Below, piece after piece: positions 23,801-32,666 of a stretch of DNA of 64,000 nt (positions are counted from its first letter, which is position 1; each line of letters opens with the position of its first letter). Both the position numbers and the translations under genes were made by a program. A model generated the notes under the pieces. That model had not been told where the DNA came from. It made no database searches and was given only the letters and a program-made list of their open reading frames with translations. Location of the stretch: positions 1-64,000 of the forward strand of contig DASQSE010000050.1 of assembly GCA_035642535.1 (NCBI GenBank), written 5' to 3'. Origin of the DNA: Jatrophihabitans sp035642535 (GTDB lineage Bacteria; Actinomycetota; Actinomycetes; Mycobacteriales; Jatrophihabitantaceae).

Positions 23801-25817
23801 TCAGCACGGCGGGCTGGGTGATCTCGGTCTGCAGCAGTTGTTGCTCGAGTTGCGCCACGGCGGCCGGGTCGCTCTTGTCCACGAAGATGTAGGACGACAG
23901 CGGACGGCCGAGCAGCGGCGTCATGATCTCGTCGGCTTCGTCGAAGGTGTCGGCGACGACCGGCTCGCGAGCGCGTAGCTCCTCGAGCATGTTGACGTAC
24001 TGCGAGCCCTGGCCGGTGTAGAGGAACGCAACCTTCGGAGGCGCGCCGCGGCCGACGAACACACCCTGGGAGCGCAGCATGCGGAACATCGCGGCGTTGC
24101 CGCTCGCGAACGCCTTGAGCGCCTTGTCGGCCTTCGCGGCCAGGTCGGCCGCGTCCGCGTAGTCGATCGCGATCCGGACGGGCGCGTCGGCGAGCGCGGG
24201 ATCAGGCTGGAACGCCGGCGGCACCTTGCCCTCCGCGGCGTCGGACTGCACCTGGCGCAGTTTCGTCACCAGCTCGTCGTCCGAGCCGGCCGCGAGCACG
24301 ACGGCGCCGCGCACCGGAGCAGCCGGCACAGGCTCGACGACCTGCGGCTTGGGCACCTCGGCCGCCGCGAACGTCTTCGGTTCCGTCTCGCTGCGACCAG
24401 GGATGTACTCCTCGAGCACGGCGTGGAAGTTCGTGCCGCCGAAGCCGAACGCGCTTACCGCACCGCGCCGCACGCCGCTCGGCGGAACTGGCCACTCGCG
24501 CAGTTCGGTGTTGACGCGGAACGGCGAGTTCGGCCAGTCGACGTTCGGGTTGGGATCGTCGAAATGCAGGCTCGGGACGAGCAGCTTTTCGTGCAGGCTC
24601 TTCGTCAGCTTGAACAGTCCGGCGCCGCCGGCCGCCGCCTTCAGGTGCCCGATGTTGGACTTCACCGAGCCGAGCGCGATGCTGCCCGGCTGCGCGCCGG
24701 CCGGGCCGAACACGCCCGTTAGGCTCTCGAGCTCGGACGCGTCGCCGACCGACGTGGACGTGCCGTGCGCCTCGATCATCGACGCCGTGGCCGGGTCGAG
24801 CCCGGACTGCCGCCACGCGCGCTCGACCGCCAGCCGCTGGCCGATCGGATTGGGCGCGGTGATCCCCTTGCCCTTGCCGTCGCTGGAGCCCGCGACGCCG
24901 AGCAGCACGGCGTAGATGCGATCGCCGGCGCGTTCTGCGTCGGCCAGTCGCTTGAGAACGAAAAGCGCGGCGCCCTCGCCCATGACGAAACCGTCCGCGC
25001 CGGCGTCGAACGGACGCGTGCCGGTGGCCGACAGCGCACCGATCTTGCAGAACTTGACGAACGCGGCGACGCCCATGTTGCGGTCGATACCGCCAGTGAG
25101 CGCGACGTCGTACTGGTGCGATGCGAGCCCCTGCGCGGCCGACCAGATGGCGGCGAGCCCGGAGGCGCAGGCGGCGTCCGTCGTGAAGTTCGGGCCACGG
25201 AAGTTGAACAGGTTGGCGATGCGGCCGGCCATCACGTTCGCGAGCTCACCGGGCATGGTGTCCTCGGTGATCTCGAAGTAGTTCGCGCGGAACTGCTTGC
25301 GCGTCTCGTCGAGGATCGCCCGGCGGGTGTTCTCGGGCAGTGTCAGGAACGTCGGAGCCGATTCGAGCTCGCGCAACACCTGGGGCATCTCGATGCGCAG
25401 GTTCGACATGTAGTGCTTCTCGCCGCCGATCGCGTTGCCGAGGATGACCGCGACGCGCTCGGGATCGATGCTCCAGTCCGGCCAGCCGGCGTCGGCGAGC
25501 GCGGCGCGGGCCGCCGAGACGGCCCACCGCTGACCGATGTCCATCTGGTCCGCGACCTTCGGCGGGATGGGCAGGCGCCAGCCGATCGGGTCCCACGCGA
25601 AGTCGCGAACCCAGCCGCCGATCTTGGAGTAGGTCTTGTCCGGCACATGCGGGTCGGCGTCGTAGTACAGGTCCGGATCCCAGCGGTCCTTCGGCGTCTC
25701 GGTGATGCTGTACCGGCCGGACTTGAGGTTCGACCAGAACGTCTCGGCGTCCGGAGCCTCCGGCATGATCGCCGCAAGTCCGACGATGGCGACAGGTGCA
25801 GGTGCGTTTGCGCTCAT
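17835..25817 (-). CDS. PUFA-synthase-like iterative type I polyketide/fatty acid synthase, KS-AT-KS-ACP-ACP-KR-DH
   Basis: A 2660-residue megasynthase; ATG 25817 has a GGGGGAG Shine-Dalgarno. KS1 (about 5-460) has DAACASG with Cys217. The acyltransferase (about 590-900) has GHSLGEYG with Ser696. A second KS (about 1050-1500) has NAACAST with Cys1267 plus SHETYTPA and NTKGFTGHAMGA. A Pro/Glu/Val linker precedes two ACPs (about 1625-1700 and 1735-1810). KR (about 2000-2300) has TGAAGSIVSAI and Tyr2263. A hot-dog dehydratase has DHRIDGVAVLPG with His2397. No enoyl reductase or thioesterase is present, so double bonds may persist and release needs another enzyme. Both ACPs read LGVDTVKQAE, with Thr where Ser normally carries phosphopantetheine. 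It is the middle gene of the ACAD-PKS-ACC operon. Confidence 0.9.
20366..20580 (-). repeat. ACP-encoding tandem repeat, unit 2
   Basis: This ~215-base block encodes the second ACP of the synthase. It matches the block at 20693-20907 (offset 327 bases, 109 codons) with only about ten mismatches counted by eye, so it reflects a recent duplication or gene conversion of the ACP. Confidence 0.85.
20693..20907 (-). repeat. ACP-encoding tandem repeat, unit 1
   Basis: Partner of the block at 20366-20580; it encodes the first ACP (LGVDTVKQAE, Thr1664). The linkers on either side diverge while the ACP units stay nearly identical. Confidence 0.85.
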
Positions 25818-25855
25818 TGCGCTCCCCCAATAGGGCTGTGCAGGTTCTCGTTGAG

Positions 25856-27547
25856 TCAGTTGCCGCGCTCGTAGATCGCGTCGGCAATGGAATCCATGTC
25901 GGCCACGAGCCCGGTCTGCTCGTGACGAATCGCGTCGAGGCGCAGTTGCTCCTCGATGCCGGTCAGGTCGGCGGACGGGTCGGACGCCCCGTACACCCAG
26001 CGCACGCCTTGCTGGGCGACGGTCTGCGCCGCGTCCCGGGCGAAGACCCGGCTGATCGCGGCGAGCGTCTCGGGTGCGAAGCGGCGCTCGGATTTGTCCG
26101 ACAGCGCGCCGTCCACGGCCGTCGCCGCACGCCGGGCGAGGCTGCCGGCGCACTCCGCCAGCGCAACCAGTTCGCCGAGCCGCAGCAGCACGTGCTGTTG
26201 CCGCGTGAGGCGGCCGACGCGGCATGCCTCGAGCACGCCGGCGAGCGCAGCGTTGGCCAGCGCGGCGGTCGCAGCGCCGACCTCGGGACGCCGCGCGTGC
26301 AGCGCATCCAGCTCGCGCGCCCGCTCCCGGTAGAACTCTCCGCTGGTCTTCAGGTGCTGCTGCCAGCGGTCGCGGGCCATCGTCATCTCCATGATCTCCG
26401 AGGTGCCCTCGTAGATGGTGGTGATGCGGACGTCTCGCCTGATCTTCTCGACGAGGTACTCGCGGGTGTAGCCGTAGCCGCCGTGCGCCTGGATCGCGGC
26501 ATCCGCGGCGGCGTTGCCGGCCTCGGTAGCCATGTACTTCGCGACCGCACCTTCGGTGTTGAGCGCGCCGTTCAGGCCCTCACCGGCGTCGATCCGCGTC
26601 GCGGTCTCTTCGATGGACGCGCGCGCTGCCTCGAGCCGCACCACGTGCGGGACGATCAGCTTGTGTGTGTAGCCCTGCTTGTTCGACAGCGGGGCACCAC
26701 CCTGGATTCGCTCGGTCGAGTACGTGATCGCCTTGTCCAGCGCCGACCAGCCGGCGCCGAGTCCGAAGGCCGCGACCATGAGCCGCGTGTAGCCGAACAC
26801 CTGCTGCGCCTGCACGAGTCCTTGACCCTCGACGCCGCCGACCAGGTTCTCGACCGGAACGAACACGTCGTCGAGGAACAGCGCGGCGGTGTTCGACAGC
26901 CGGATGCCGTGCTTGTCCTCCGGCTTGTTCGCGGTGAATCCCTCGGCGCCGCTCTCCAGGACGAACCACGACGGGCCGCCGGGCGCGAGCGCGAGGATCG
27001 TGTAGGCGTCGGCGATGCCGCCGTTGCTGATCCACTGCTTGCGACCGGTGATCTTGTAGCCACGGACCACGCCGTCTTCGACTACGGGCGTGGCCGTCGT
27101 GCGCATCGCACCGAGGTCACTGCCGGCCTCGGGCTCGGTCGCCCCGTATGCGAACAGGATGCCTTCTTGCGCGATCCGGGTCAGCCACTTCTCCTTCTGC
27201 TCGTCGGTGGCGCCGACGAACAGCGGGTCGCTGCCGAGGAAGGTGGCAAGGACGCTGGTGGCCAGGCCGAGGTCCAGGCGCGCCATCTCCTCGCACACCC
27301 GGTAGACGTCGAAGCTGCCGCCGCCCATCCCGCCGTACTTCTCCGGGATGAACAGCAGTTGGATGCCCAGTTGCTCGCCACACATGCCCCGCACGATGTC
27401 TTCGGGGCAGGTGTCCTCATGATCGAGCTCCAGGGCTCGCTCCGCGGGCAACGCTGCGCTGACGAAGTCATGCACTGCCTCGCACATCATGGTCAGGGTC
27501 TCAGCGTCCATCTGGGACGCAGTCGTGTGTTCGTTGGTCGCTGTCAC
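25856..27547 (-). CDS. acyl-CoA dehydrogenase family flavoprotein
   Basis: A 563-residue protein with the FAD/acyl-CoA dehydrogenase signatures AYGATEPEAGSDLGA, KITGRKQWISNGG, QAHGGYGYTREYLVEKIRRD and catalytic-base TIYEGTSEI, plus a C-terminal extension of ~150 residues beyond the core (family core ~380-400). GTG 27547 is chosen for GGAGGT 7 bases upstream. It is the first gene of the operon, 38 bases before the synthase. The synthase lacks an enoyl reductase, so this enzyme could act on enoyl- or acyl-thioester intermediates, either desaturating the product or reducing enoyl groups. That role is inference; a stand-alone beta-oxidation enzyme is the alternative. Confidence 0.85.
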   Translation of the reverse strand: MTATNEHTTASQMDAETLTMMCEAVHDFVSAALPAERALELDHEDTCPEDIVRGMCGEQLGIQLLFIPEKYGGMGGGSFDVYRVCEEMARLDLGLATSVLATFLGSDPLFVGATDEQKEKWLTRIAQEGILFAYGATEPEAGSDLGAMRTTATPVVEDGVVRGYKITGRKQWISNGGIADAYTILALAPGGPSWFVLESGAEGFTANKPEDKHGIRLSNTAALFLDDVFVPVENLVGGVEGQGLVQAQQVFGYTRLMVAAFGLGAGWSALDKAITYSTERIQGGAPLSNKQGYTHKLIVPHVVRLEAARASIEETATRIDAGEGLNGALNTEGAVAKYMATEAGNAAADAAIQAHGGYGYTREYLVEKIRRDVRITTIYEGTSEIMEMTMARDRWQQHLKTSGEFYRERARELDALHARRPEVGAATAALANAALAGVLEACRVGRLTRQQHVLLRLGELVALAECAGSLARRAATAVDGALSDKSERRFAPETLAAISRVFARDAAQTVAQQGVRWVYGASDPSADLTGIEEQLRLDAIRHEQTGLVADMDSIADAIYERGN

Positions 27548-27688
27548 GGCCGGCACCTCCGCGTAAATCGCCTCGTCCAACCGTTGCCCGAATTGCGCAT
27601 GAACAGAGGTGCCAGAGGTCCCAAATGACGGGCGCCAGAAGTCAGGTTCAGGACCCGAAAAGCGGCACATCGTGTCCCGCCTTCGTCG

Positions 27689-27750
27689 ACTGGCCCGTTA
27701 CGCGTTGACTGGGCCGTTGTAACGGCCCAGTGAGTCGGAAACGGGCCGGT
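27689..27750. promoter_or_regulatory. 62-bp dyad of four 11-bp boxes upstream of the lipid operon
   Basis: Boxes ACTGGCCCGTT (27689-27699), ACTGGGCCGTT (27708-27718), AACGGCCCAGT (27721-27731) and AACGGGCCGGT (27740-27750) are arranged as two inverted pairs. The gaps are 8, 2 and 8 bases, symmetric around 27719/27720. The central 24 bp is a near-perfect palindrome. It lies 142-203 bases before the acyl-CoA dehydrogenase start and after the end of the exporter permease. It looks like a double operator for a dimeric regulator; a terminator role for the upstream gene is less likely given the fourfold box pattern. Confidence 0.65.
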
Positions 27751-27791
27751 CAGCGGGCCGGACATTTCGCCCCGTCCGAGTGGTCCCGCAG

Positions 27792-29435
27792 CTAGGCGCC
27801 GCGTAGGTCGCGGCGCACGAATGCGACGACGCCGCCCGCCGCAGTTGCCGCGCCGATGGAAGTCATCAACAGGACGGCGGTCAGGGTCATCGGGTCGCCG
27901 GGCGGGCGCGCCAGGTGATGGAACGGGGACAGCGCGAGGACCGCGGTCGGCCAGTCGAGCGCGCTGCCGAACGAGTCGACGAGGTAGCCCAGGACGGCGA
28001 GTGTGACAGGCACGGCGGTGGTCAGCCGTGGCGCTACGCCGAAGGTGAGCACCGCGACGCCGGTGAACAGCGCGACGAGCGGCAGCGTGCCGACCATCGG
28101 CTCGACGACCTGCCATGTCGTCAACGGCGCGTCGACAAGTCGCGTGCCCACCCAAAGTGCCGCGGTCGTCGTCACGACAAGAATCGCTGCGGCCAGGAAC
28201 GCGCACCCGGTCGTGACCGCGAGCCAACGCCACCGCACGACGCCCCGCACGAGCAGGTTGTCGAGCCGACCGGCTGCCTCCTCCTGCCGCGCAGCGCCGA
28301 CACGCCAGCCGAGGAAGGCGGCGAACGGAAGCGCAAGGAAGACAGCGACGTAACCCATATAACCGACGGCCGGGGCTGACACGTCCATACCCATCGACTC
28401 GAGCAGTTCGCGGTAGGTCCTGTCCTGGTTGACGAAGTCGATCAGCGCTGCGGTCATCAGCCCGAACACGAACGTGATCAAGGTCAGCGTCATCGCCCAG
28501 CCGAGCAACGCCCCGGAACTCAGCCGCCAACCGAAGCGCGCTGCGCTGCCGAGCAGCCGGAACGTCGAGCGATGCGTACCGCTTGACCGAAACAACGCCG
28601 CGCCGGCGTCGCGCCGCTCGCACAGTGCCACGGCGGCGCCGGCGAACAGCAGCATCGCGACTAGCGGCGCGAACAGCCAGATCCATTCGTCATCGGAGTA
28701 GGCGCGCAACCGCTCCAGCCAGCCGAACGGCGCGACGGTGAGCAGCCAACTGCGGCGATCCGCGCTGTTCGCGACGACCCGCACCACGAACGCGCCGGCG
28801 AGCAGCCCCAGGCCGACCGAGACGGCGCGGCGGCGCGGTTCGACGACCTGCGCCACGAGTGTGCCGAGCGCGGCAGCCACTGCGCACATCGCGCCCAGCC
28901 CGAGTCCCCACAGGACGGCACCGCCCATCGGCTCGCCGAGCAGGATGAAGGGCAGCCCGGCCGAGACGCCAACGCCGCCCGCCGCGATGCCCATGGCGGC
29001 GAGGTGCGCAGCGAGCGCTGCCCGCGCCGTTAGCGGGCGGGCCAGCACGAGTTCGGCGCGACCGGAGTCCTCCTCGCCGCGGGTCAGCCTGGTGGCCGTC
29101 AGCATGGCCCAGCAACCGACAATGATCATGAGTAGCCAGCCGCCGTCCCAGACAGCGAAGCCGCCCGCCGTGTCCACGGCTCCCGGGACGCCCTGCATCA
29201 TCCGCACGATGGTCGACGTCGAGAGGTCGAGCAGCTTCTGCCGCGATGCGGCGTCGGGGTAGGCGCTGCGGAACACCAGCACCTCGATCGCCATGTAGGC
29301 GGCGGACGCGAGCCAGATCAGCGCTGCACCGCGGCGCAGCAACCGCCAGGACAGCGCAAGCCGGGCCGCGAAACCGGGCGCGGAACCGGCCGCCGGAAGC
29401 ACGGCCGATAGCGGCGCCGGGGCGAGCGTGGTCAT
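27792..29435 (-). CDS. ABC exporter permease (polyketide-antibiotic-exporter-like)
   Basis: A 547-residue integral membrane protein with about twelve hydrophobic segments in two similar halves, as in the actinobacterial ABC-2 type permeases annotated as polyketide antibiotic exporters. Typical short motifs are LSWRLLRRGAALIWLASAAY near the N-terminus and RGEEDSGRAELVLARPL in the first cytosolic loop. Its start overlaps the stop of the ATPase gene (ATGA), so the two form one transporter. The substrate is unknown. It lies upstream of and codirectional with the lipid operon, with a 244-base gap holding the four-box dyad. Confidence 0.8.
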   Translation of the reverse strand: MTTLAPAPLSAVLPAAGSAPGFAARLALSWRLLRRGAALIWLASAAYMAIEVLVFRSAYPDAASRQKLLDLSTSTIVRMMQGVPGAVDTAGGFAVWDGGWLLMIIVGCWAMLTATRLTRGEEDSGRAELVLARPLTARAALAAHLAAMGIAAGGVGVSAGLPFILLGEPMGGAVLWGLGLGAMCAVAAALGTLVAQVVEPRRRAVSVGLGLLAGAFVVRVVANSADRRSWLLTVAPFGWLERLRAYSDDEWIWLFAPLVAMLLFAGAAVALCERRDAGAALFRSSGTHRSTFRLLGSAARFGWRLSSGALLGWAMTLTLITFVFGLMTAALIDFVNQDRTYRELLESMGMDVSAPAVGYMGYVAVFLALPFAAFLGWRVGAARQEEAAGRLDNLLVRGVVRWRWLAVTTGCAFLAAAILVVTTTAALWVGTRLVDAPLTTWQVVEPMVGTLPLVALFTGVAVLTFGVAPRLTTAVPVTLAVLGYLVDSFGSALDWPTAVLALSPFHHLARPPGDPMTLTAVLLMTSIGAATAAGGVVAFVRRDLRGA

Positions 29436-30343
29436 CGCCGGTCCGCCACGCCGTAGAAGCCGAGGAAGACCTCCTCGAGATCGGGCTCGCGACTGCGCAG
29501 CGACACGACGCGCTGCCGTCCCAATTCGGCCAGCAGCGGCTGGGGCGAGCCGCGCACGGACAGCCGGACCGCACCGTCGGCAGGTTCCTCGGCAACGACG
29601 CCCGGGACGTTCGCGAAGGACGGAGTCGCGCCGGCTGAGACGTCGAGGACGACCTCGAACACCGTGACGTCCTTCTGTCGCAGCTTGTCGAGCGTGGCGA
29701 CCTCCACCAGTCGGCCGCTGCGCAGGATCGCTACCCGGGTGCAGATGTCTTCGACCTCGTCGAGGATGTGCGACGAGAGGAACACGGTCTGGCCGCGGGC
29801 CGCGGCCTCCCGAACGATCTGCTGGAACTCGGCCTCCATCAGCGGATCCAGTCCGGCGGTCGGCTCGTCGAGCAGCAGCACATCAGGTCGGTGCATCAGC
29901 GCGGCGATCAAGGCCACCTTCTGCCGGTTGCCTTTGGACAACGTCCGGATGCAGCGAGTCGCGTCGAGGTCCAGCCGCTGCAGCAACTCGTCGCGGTACG
30001 CCGCGTCGACGTCGCCGGATAGATTGCCGAGCAAGTGCAGCACCTCGGTGCCGGTCAACTGCGGCCACAAGGCGACGTCACCGGCAACGTAACCGAGGTG
30101 CTGGTGTGCGCGTGCGACGTCCTCCACCGGAACGCCCATCACCCATGCGCGGCCGGCGCTCGGATGCAGCAGCCGCAGCAGCAGCCGAATCGTGGTGGTT
30201 TTCCCGGCACCGTTCGGGCCGAGGAACCCGAACACCTCGCCGCGCTCGACCGTGAGGTCGAGCCCGTCCAACGCGATGAGATCACCGAAACGCTTGGTCA
30301 GCCCTTCGGTGCGGATGGCGGACGTGCACGAATCGACAGCCAT
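29432..30343 (-). CDS. ABC transporter ATP-binding protein
   Basis: A 303-residue nucleotide-binding subunit: Walker A GPNGAGKTT, Q-loop region LGYVAGDVALWPQL, signature LSKGNRQK (a variant of LSGGQ), Walker B VLLLDEPTAGLDP and switch His SSHIL. A C-terminal ~80-residue extension (ending DLEEVFLGFYG) is typical of DrrA/ABC-2 exporter ATPases. ATG 30343 has GGGAGG 6 bases upstream. It is coupled to the permease downstream. A GGGACC-type dyad at 30398-30411 in its promoter region resembles a DosR box. Confidence 0.9.
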   Translation of the reverse strand: MAVDSCTSAIRTEGLTKRFGDLIALDGLDLTVERGEVFGFLGPNGAGKTTTIRLLLRLLHPSAGRAWVMGVPVEDVARAHQHLGYVAGDVALWPQLTGTEVLHLLGNLSGDVDAAYRDELLQRLDLDATRCIRTLSKGNRQKVALIAALMHRPDVLLLDEPTAGLDPLMEAEFQQIVREAAARGQTVFLSSHILDEVEDICTRVAILRSGRLVEVATLDKLRQKDVTVFEVVLDVSAGATPSFANVPGVVAEEPADGAVRLSVRGSPQPLLAELGRQRVVSLRSREPDLEEVFLGFYGVADRR

Positions 30344-30397
30344 GGCGGCCTCCCGGTCCTTCAACTTCACGCTAGGCAGGATGTGCACCGCCCGACA

Positions 30398-30411
30398 CGG
30401 GCCTTGGTCCC
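30398..30411 (-). promoter_or_regulatory. DosR-box-like motif between the ABC exporter and DUF4389 gene
   Basis: On the minus strand this reads GGGACCAAGGCCCG, matching 10 of 14 positions of the mycobacterial DosR core GGGACTWWAGTCCC. It lies 55 bases before the ABC ATPase start and 132 before the divergent gene. One short motif in GC-rich DNA is weak evidence. Confidence 0.3.
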
Positions 30412-30542
30412 ACTGCGCCGCAAGCGGTCGGACCTTCGTACCTACCGGTGGCGAGCTCGGCGGGAGATGGTCGAGGTGCATCGTGCAGCCGAGCAGGCAC
30501 GTCGCGGTGTTCGCCGTCGTCTATGGGTCTACGGGGGATGCG

Positions 30543-31943
30543 ATGACCAGCTCCAGTTACCCGGTCCGGCTCGACGCAACGCTCGATGAGCACCTGTCAC
30601 GCTGGCGCTGGCTCATCAAGTGGTTGCTTGCAATCCCGCACTACCTCGTGCTGGCGTGCCTGTGGATCGCATTCGTCGTGCTCAGCTGCTATGCGTTTGT
30701 CGCGATATTGATCACCGGCCGCTACCCGCGAGCGGTGTTCGACTTCAACGTCGGCGTACTTCGCTGGACCTGGCGGGTGAGCTACTACGCGTTCGGCGCG
30801 TTTGCCACCGATCGCTACCCGCCGTTCACGCTCGAAGACGCACCCGACTATCCCGCGCACCTCGACATCTCCTACCCCGAGCAGCTTTCGCGTGGGCTCG
30901 TCCTGGTGAAGTGGTGGCTGCTCGCGCTGCCGCAATATCTGATCGTGGGCGTGTTCGTGGGCGGCGGATGGCTCGCGTGGCATGGCGACGGCGGCTGGCC
31001 GGCGAGCATGGGACTGATCGGCGTACTCGCGCTGATCGCGGCGGTCATCCTGCTCTTCACCGGGAAGTACCCACGCTCGATCTACGACTTCGTGATCGGA
31101 CTCAACCGCTGGGTGCTCCGGGTCGCTGCCTACGCGGCGCTGATGACGGACGCCTATCCACCGTTCCGCCTCGACATGGGCGGGCAGGATCCCGCAACGC
31201 TGGTCATCCCGCCTCCGACTCCGCCAGCCGCGCCGGTGACGCTCGACAAGCCGGCGCCGCCGACCGCGCCGCTCCCGCGCCGGTCCGGATGGACCGGTGG
31301 CCGGGTCGTAGCCGTGGTGGTGGGCGCGGTGCTGGCGCTGATCTCATTCGGTCTGCTCGCGGGCGGGAGCGTTGCACTCTGGTTCGACATGCACCGCGAT
31401 GGCGGTTATGTGACGTCCTCCGTGGAGAGCCGGCACAGCGACGGTTACGCGATCACGAGCGATCGCATCACCATCGGCAGCGCCGCCTTCGATTGGCGGT
31501 GGGAGCGCGACCTGCTCGGCAAGGTTCGTATCCGCGCCACGAGCGAGAATCCGGCCGCCCTCTTCGTGGGCATCGCTCCCACCGAGGCGGTGGATCGCTA
31601 CCTGAGCGGCGTCGCGCACACCGTGCTGCGCGAGTTCGACGGATCGGCCGAGACCACGATCATCGGGACGGTCGAACCGGCGCTCCCGACGGGTACGTCG
31701 ATCTGGGTCGCGCAGGCCGCCGGCGTCGACCGGCAGACGCTGAAATGGACGCCCCGCGCAGGAGACTGGACGGTGGTCGTGATGAACGCCGACGGCCGAG
31801 CCGGCGTCTCCGTCAGAGGCGACGTCGGCGCGACCATTCCCGCGTTGCCTTGGATTGCGCTCGGGTTGTTTGCGGGCGCCGCGGTGCTCCTGGCGGGCGC
31901 GCTGTTGCTGATCATCATTCCGGTCCGGCACGTCGGTCGGTAA
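30543..31943 (+). CDS. DUF4389 membrane protein (two DUF4389 units)
   Basis: A 466-residue membrane protein. Two similar N-terminal units each carry the DUF4389 pattern: WLLAIPHYLVL...ITGRYPRAVFDFNVGVLRW...DRYPPF and WLLALPQYLIV...FTGKYPRSIYDFVIGLNRW...DAYPPF. A Pro-rich linker, another helix (about 257-285), an extracytoplasmic region of ~150 residues and a C-terminal helix follow. ATG 30543 has GGGGG upstream. The family is of unknown function. It is divergent from the ABC exporter. The repeated domain and Pro linker are clear, but no partner is evident. Confidence 0.8.
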   Translation: MTSSSYPVRLDATLDEHLSRWRWLIKWLLAIPHYLVLACLWIAFVVLSCYAFVAILITGRYPRAVFDFNVGVLRWTWRVSYYAFGAFATDRYPPFTLEDAPDYPAHLDISYPEQLSRGLVLVKWWLLALPQYLIVGVFVGGGWLAWHGDGGWPASMGLIGVLALIAAVILLFTGKYPRSIYDFVIGLNRWVLRVAAYAALMTDAYPPFRLDMGGQDPATLVIPPPTPPAAPVTLDKPAPPTAPLPRRSGWTGGRVVAVVVGAVLALISFGLLAGGSVALWFDMHRDGGYVTSSVESRHSDGYAITSDRITIGSAAFDWRWERDLLGKVRIRATSENPAALFVGIAPTEAVDRYLSGVAHTVLREFDGSAETTIIGTVEPALPTGTSIWVAQAAGVDRQTLKWTPRAGDWTVVVMNADGRAGVSVRGDVGATIPALPWIALGLFAGAAVLLAGALLLIIIPVRHVGR

Positions 31944-31970
31944 CCGCGGCCGCGCCGGTCGCCGTCGCGC

Positions 31971-32537
31971 CTAGGACGCTGCTTCGATGCCGCCTGCGAT
32001 CGGTGCATCGCCGAGCGCAATCTCCAGCTGCGAGGTGCCGTTCGTCACGGTCACGCGGGCGCGGACGGCGCGCGCCAGCTCGACCACCGGCCGGTTCTGC
32101 GAGAAGAAGATCGCGGTGAATCTGTCGATTCCGCACTCGTGCGCACGTTGGGACAGCAACGCGACGAGCAGGGTTGCGAGCCCGGCCCGCCGCCACGCGG
32201 GGTCGACCACGATGGCGAGCTCGGCGGCCACCTTGCCGTCCGGGTAGGGCGGCAGCGCCGCATATCGGGCCACCGCGATACCGCGCCCACGCGCCCGGGC
32301 CACGAGCGCGAATCGGGTCGTGTAGTCCAGCCGGGTCAGCGAGTCGAGCAGTCGGCCGTTGACGTGCGGCGCGGCGCCGAGGAATCGGGAGCGCAACGTG
32401 GCGGCGTCGGCGGATTGGATCGCCCTGGCGAGCTCCGGCCCGTCGGAGGGCAGGATCGGCCGGATCTGGACTCGGCGTCCGTCAGCCAGCCGCCGCGTGA
32501 TCTCGTACGCGGTGGGATAGCCCGGAGGTAACGCCAT
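31971..32537 (-). CDS. GNAT-family N-acetyltransferase
   Basis: A 188-residue protein with the GNAT acetyl-CoA-binding core: VAAELAIVVDPAWRRAGLATLLVALL (beta4 and the RRxGLA pyrophosphate loop), then HECGIDRFTAIFFSQNRPVVELA. The N-terminal RRLADGRRVQIRPILPSDG resembles the acetyltransferases fused to or paired with cAMP/CoA-dependent lysine acetylation systems (Pat-like), but no regulatory domain is present. The substrate (protein lysine or small molecule) cannot be told. It is convergent with the DUF4389 gene. Confidence 0.8.
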   Translation of the reverse strand: MALPPGYPTAYEITRRLADGRRVQIRPILPSDGPELARAIQSADAATLRSRFLGAAPHVNGRLLDSLTRLDYTTRFALVARARGRGIAVARYAALPPYPDGKVAAELAIVVDPAWRRAGLATLLVALLSQRAHECGIDRFTAIFFSQNRPVVELARAVRARVTVTNGTSQLEIALGDAPIAGGIEAAS

Positions 32538-32666
32538 GCCCTGACATTGACACCCCGATCACACGCAGGCATGGGTCCAAGGACGCAATCTTGGTCCCCC
32601 GCCTGGTACGTCCATTACGCCCGGCAGCGCCCACTCGCGAGAGATGGGCACTGCCGGCTTGGTTGA

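Noticed and set aside
25818..26225. N-terminal extension of the synthase upstream of ATG 25817
   Set aside because: The added residues are low-complexity Arg/Ala and overlap the acyl-CoA dehydrogenase gene; ATG 25817 has a strong Shine-Dalgarno and the KS start MSANAPAPVAIVG.
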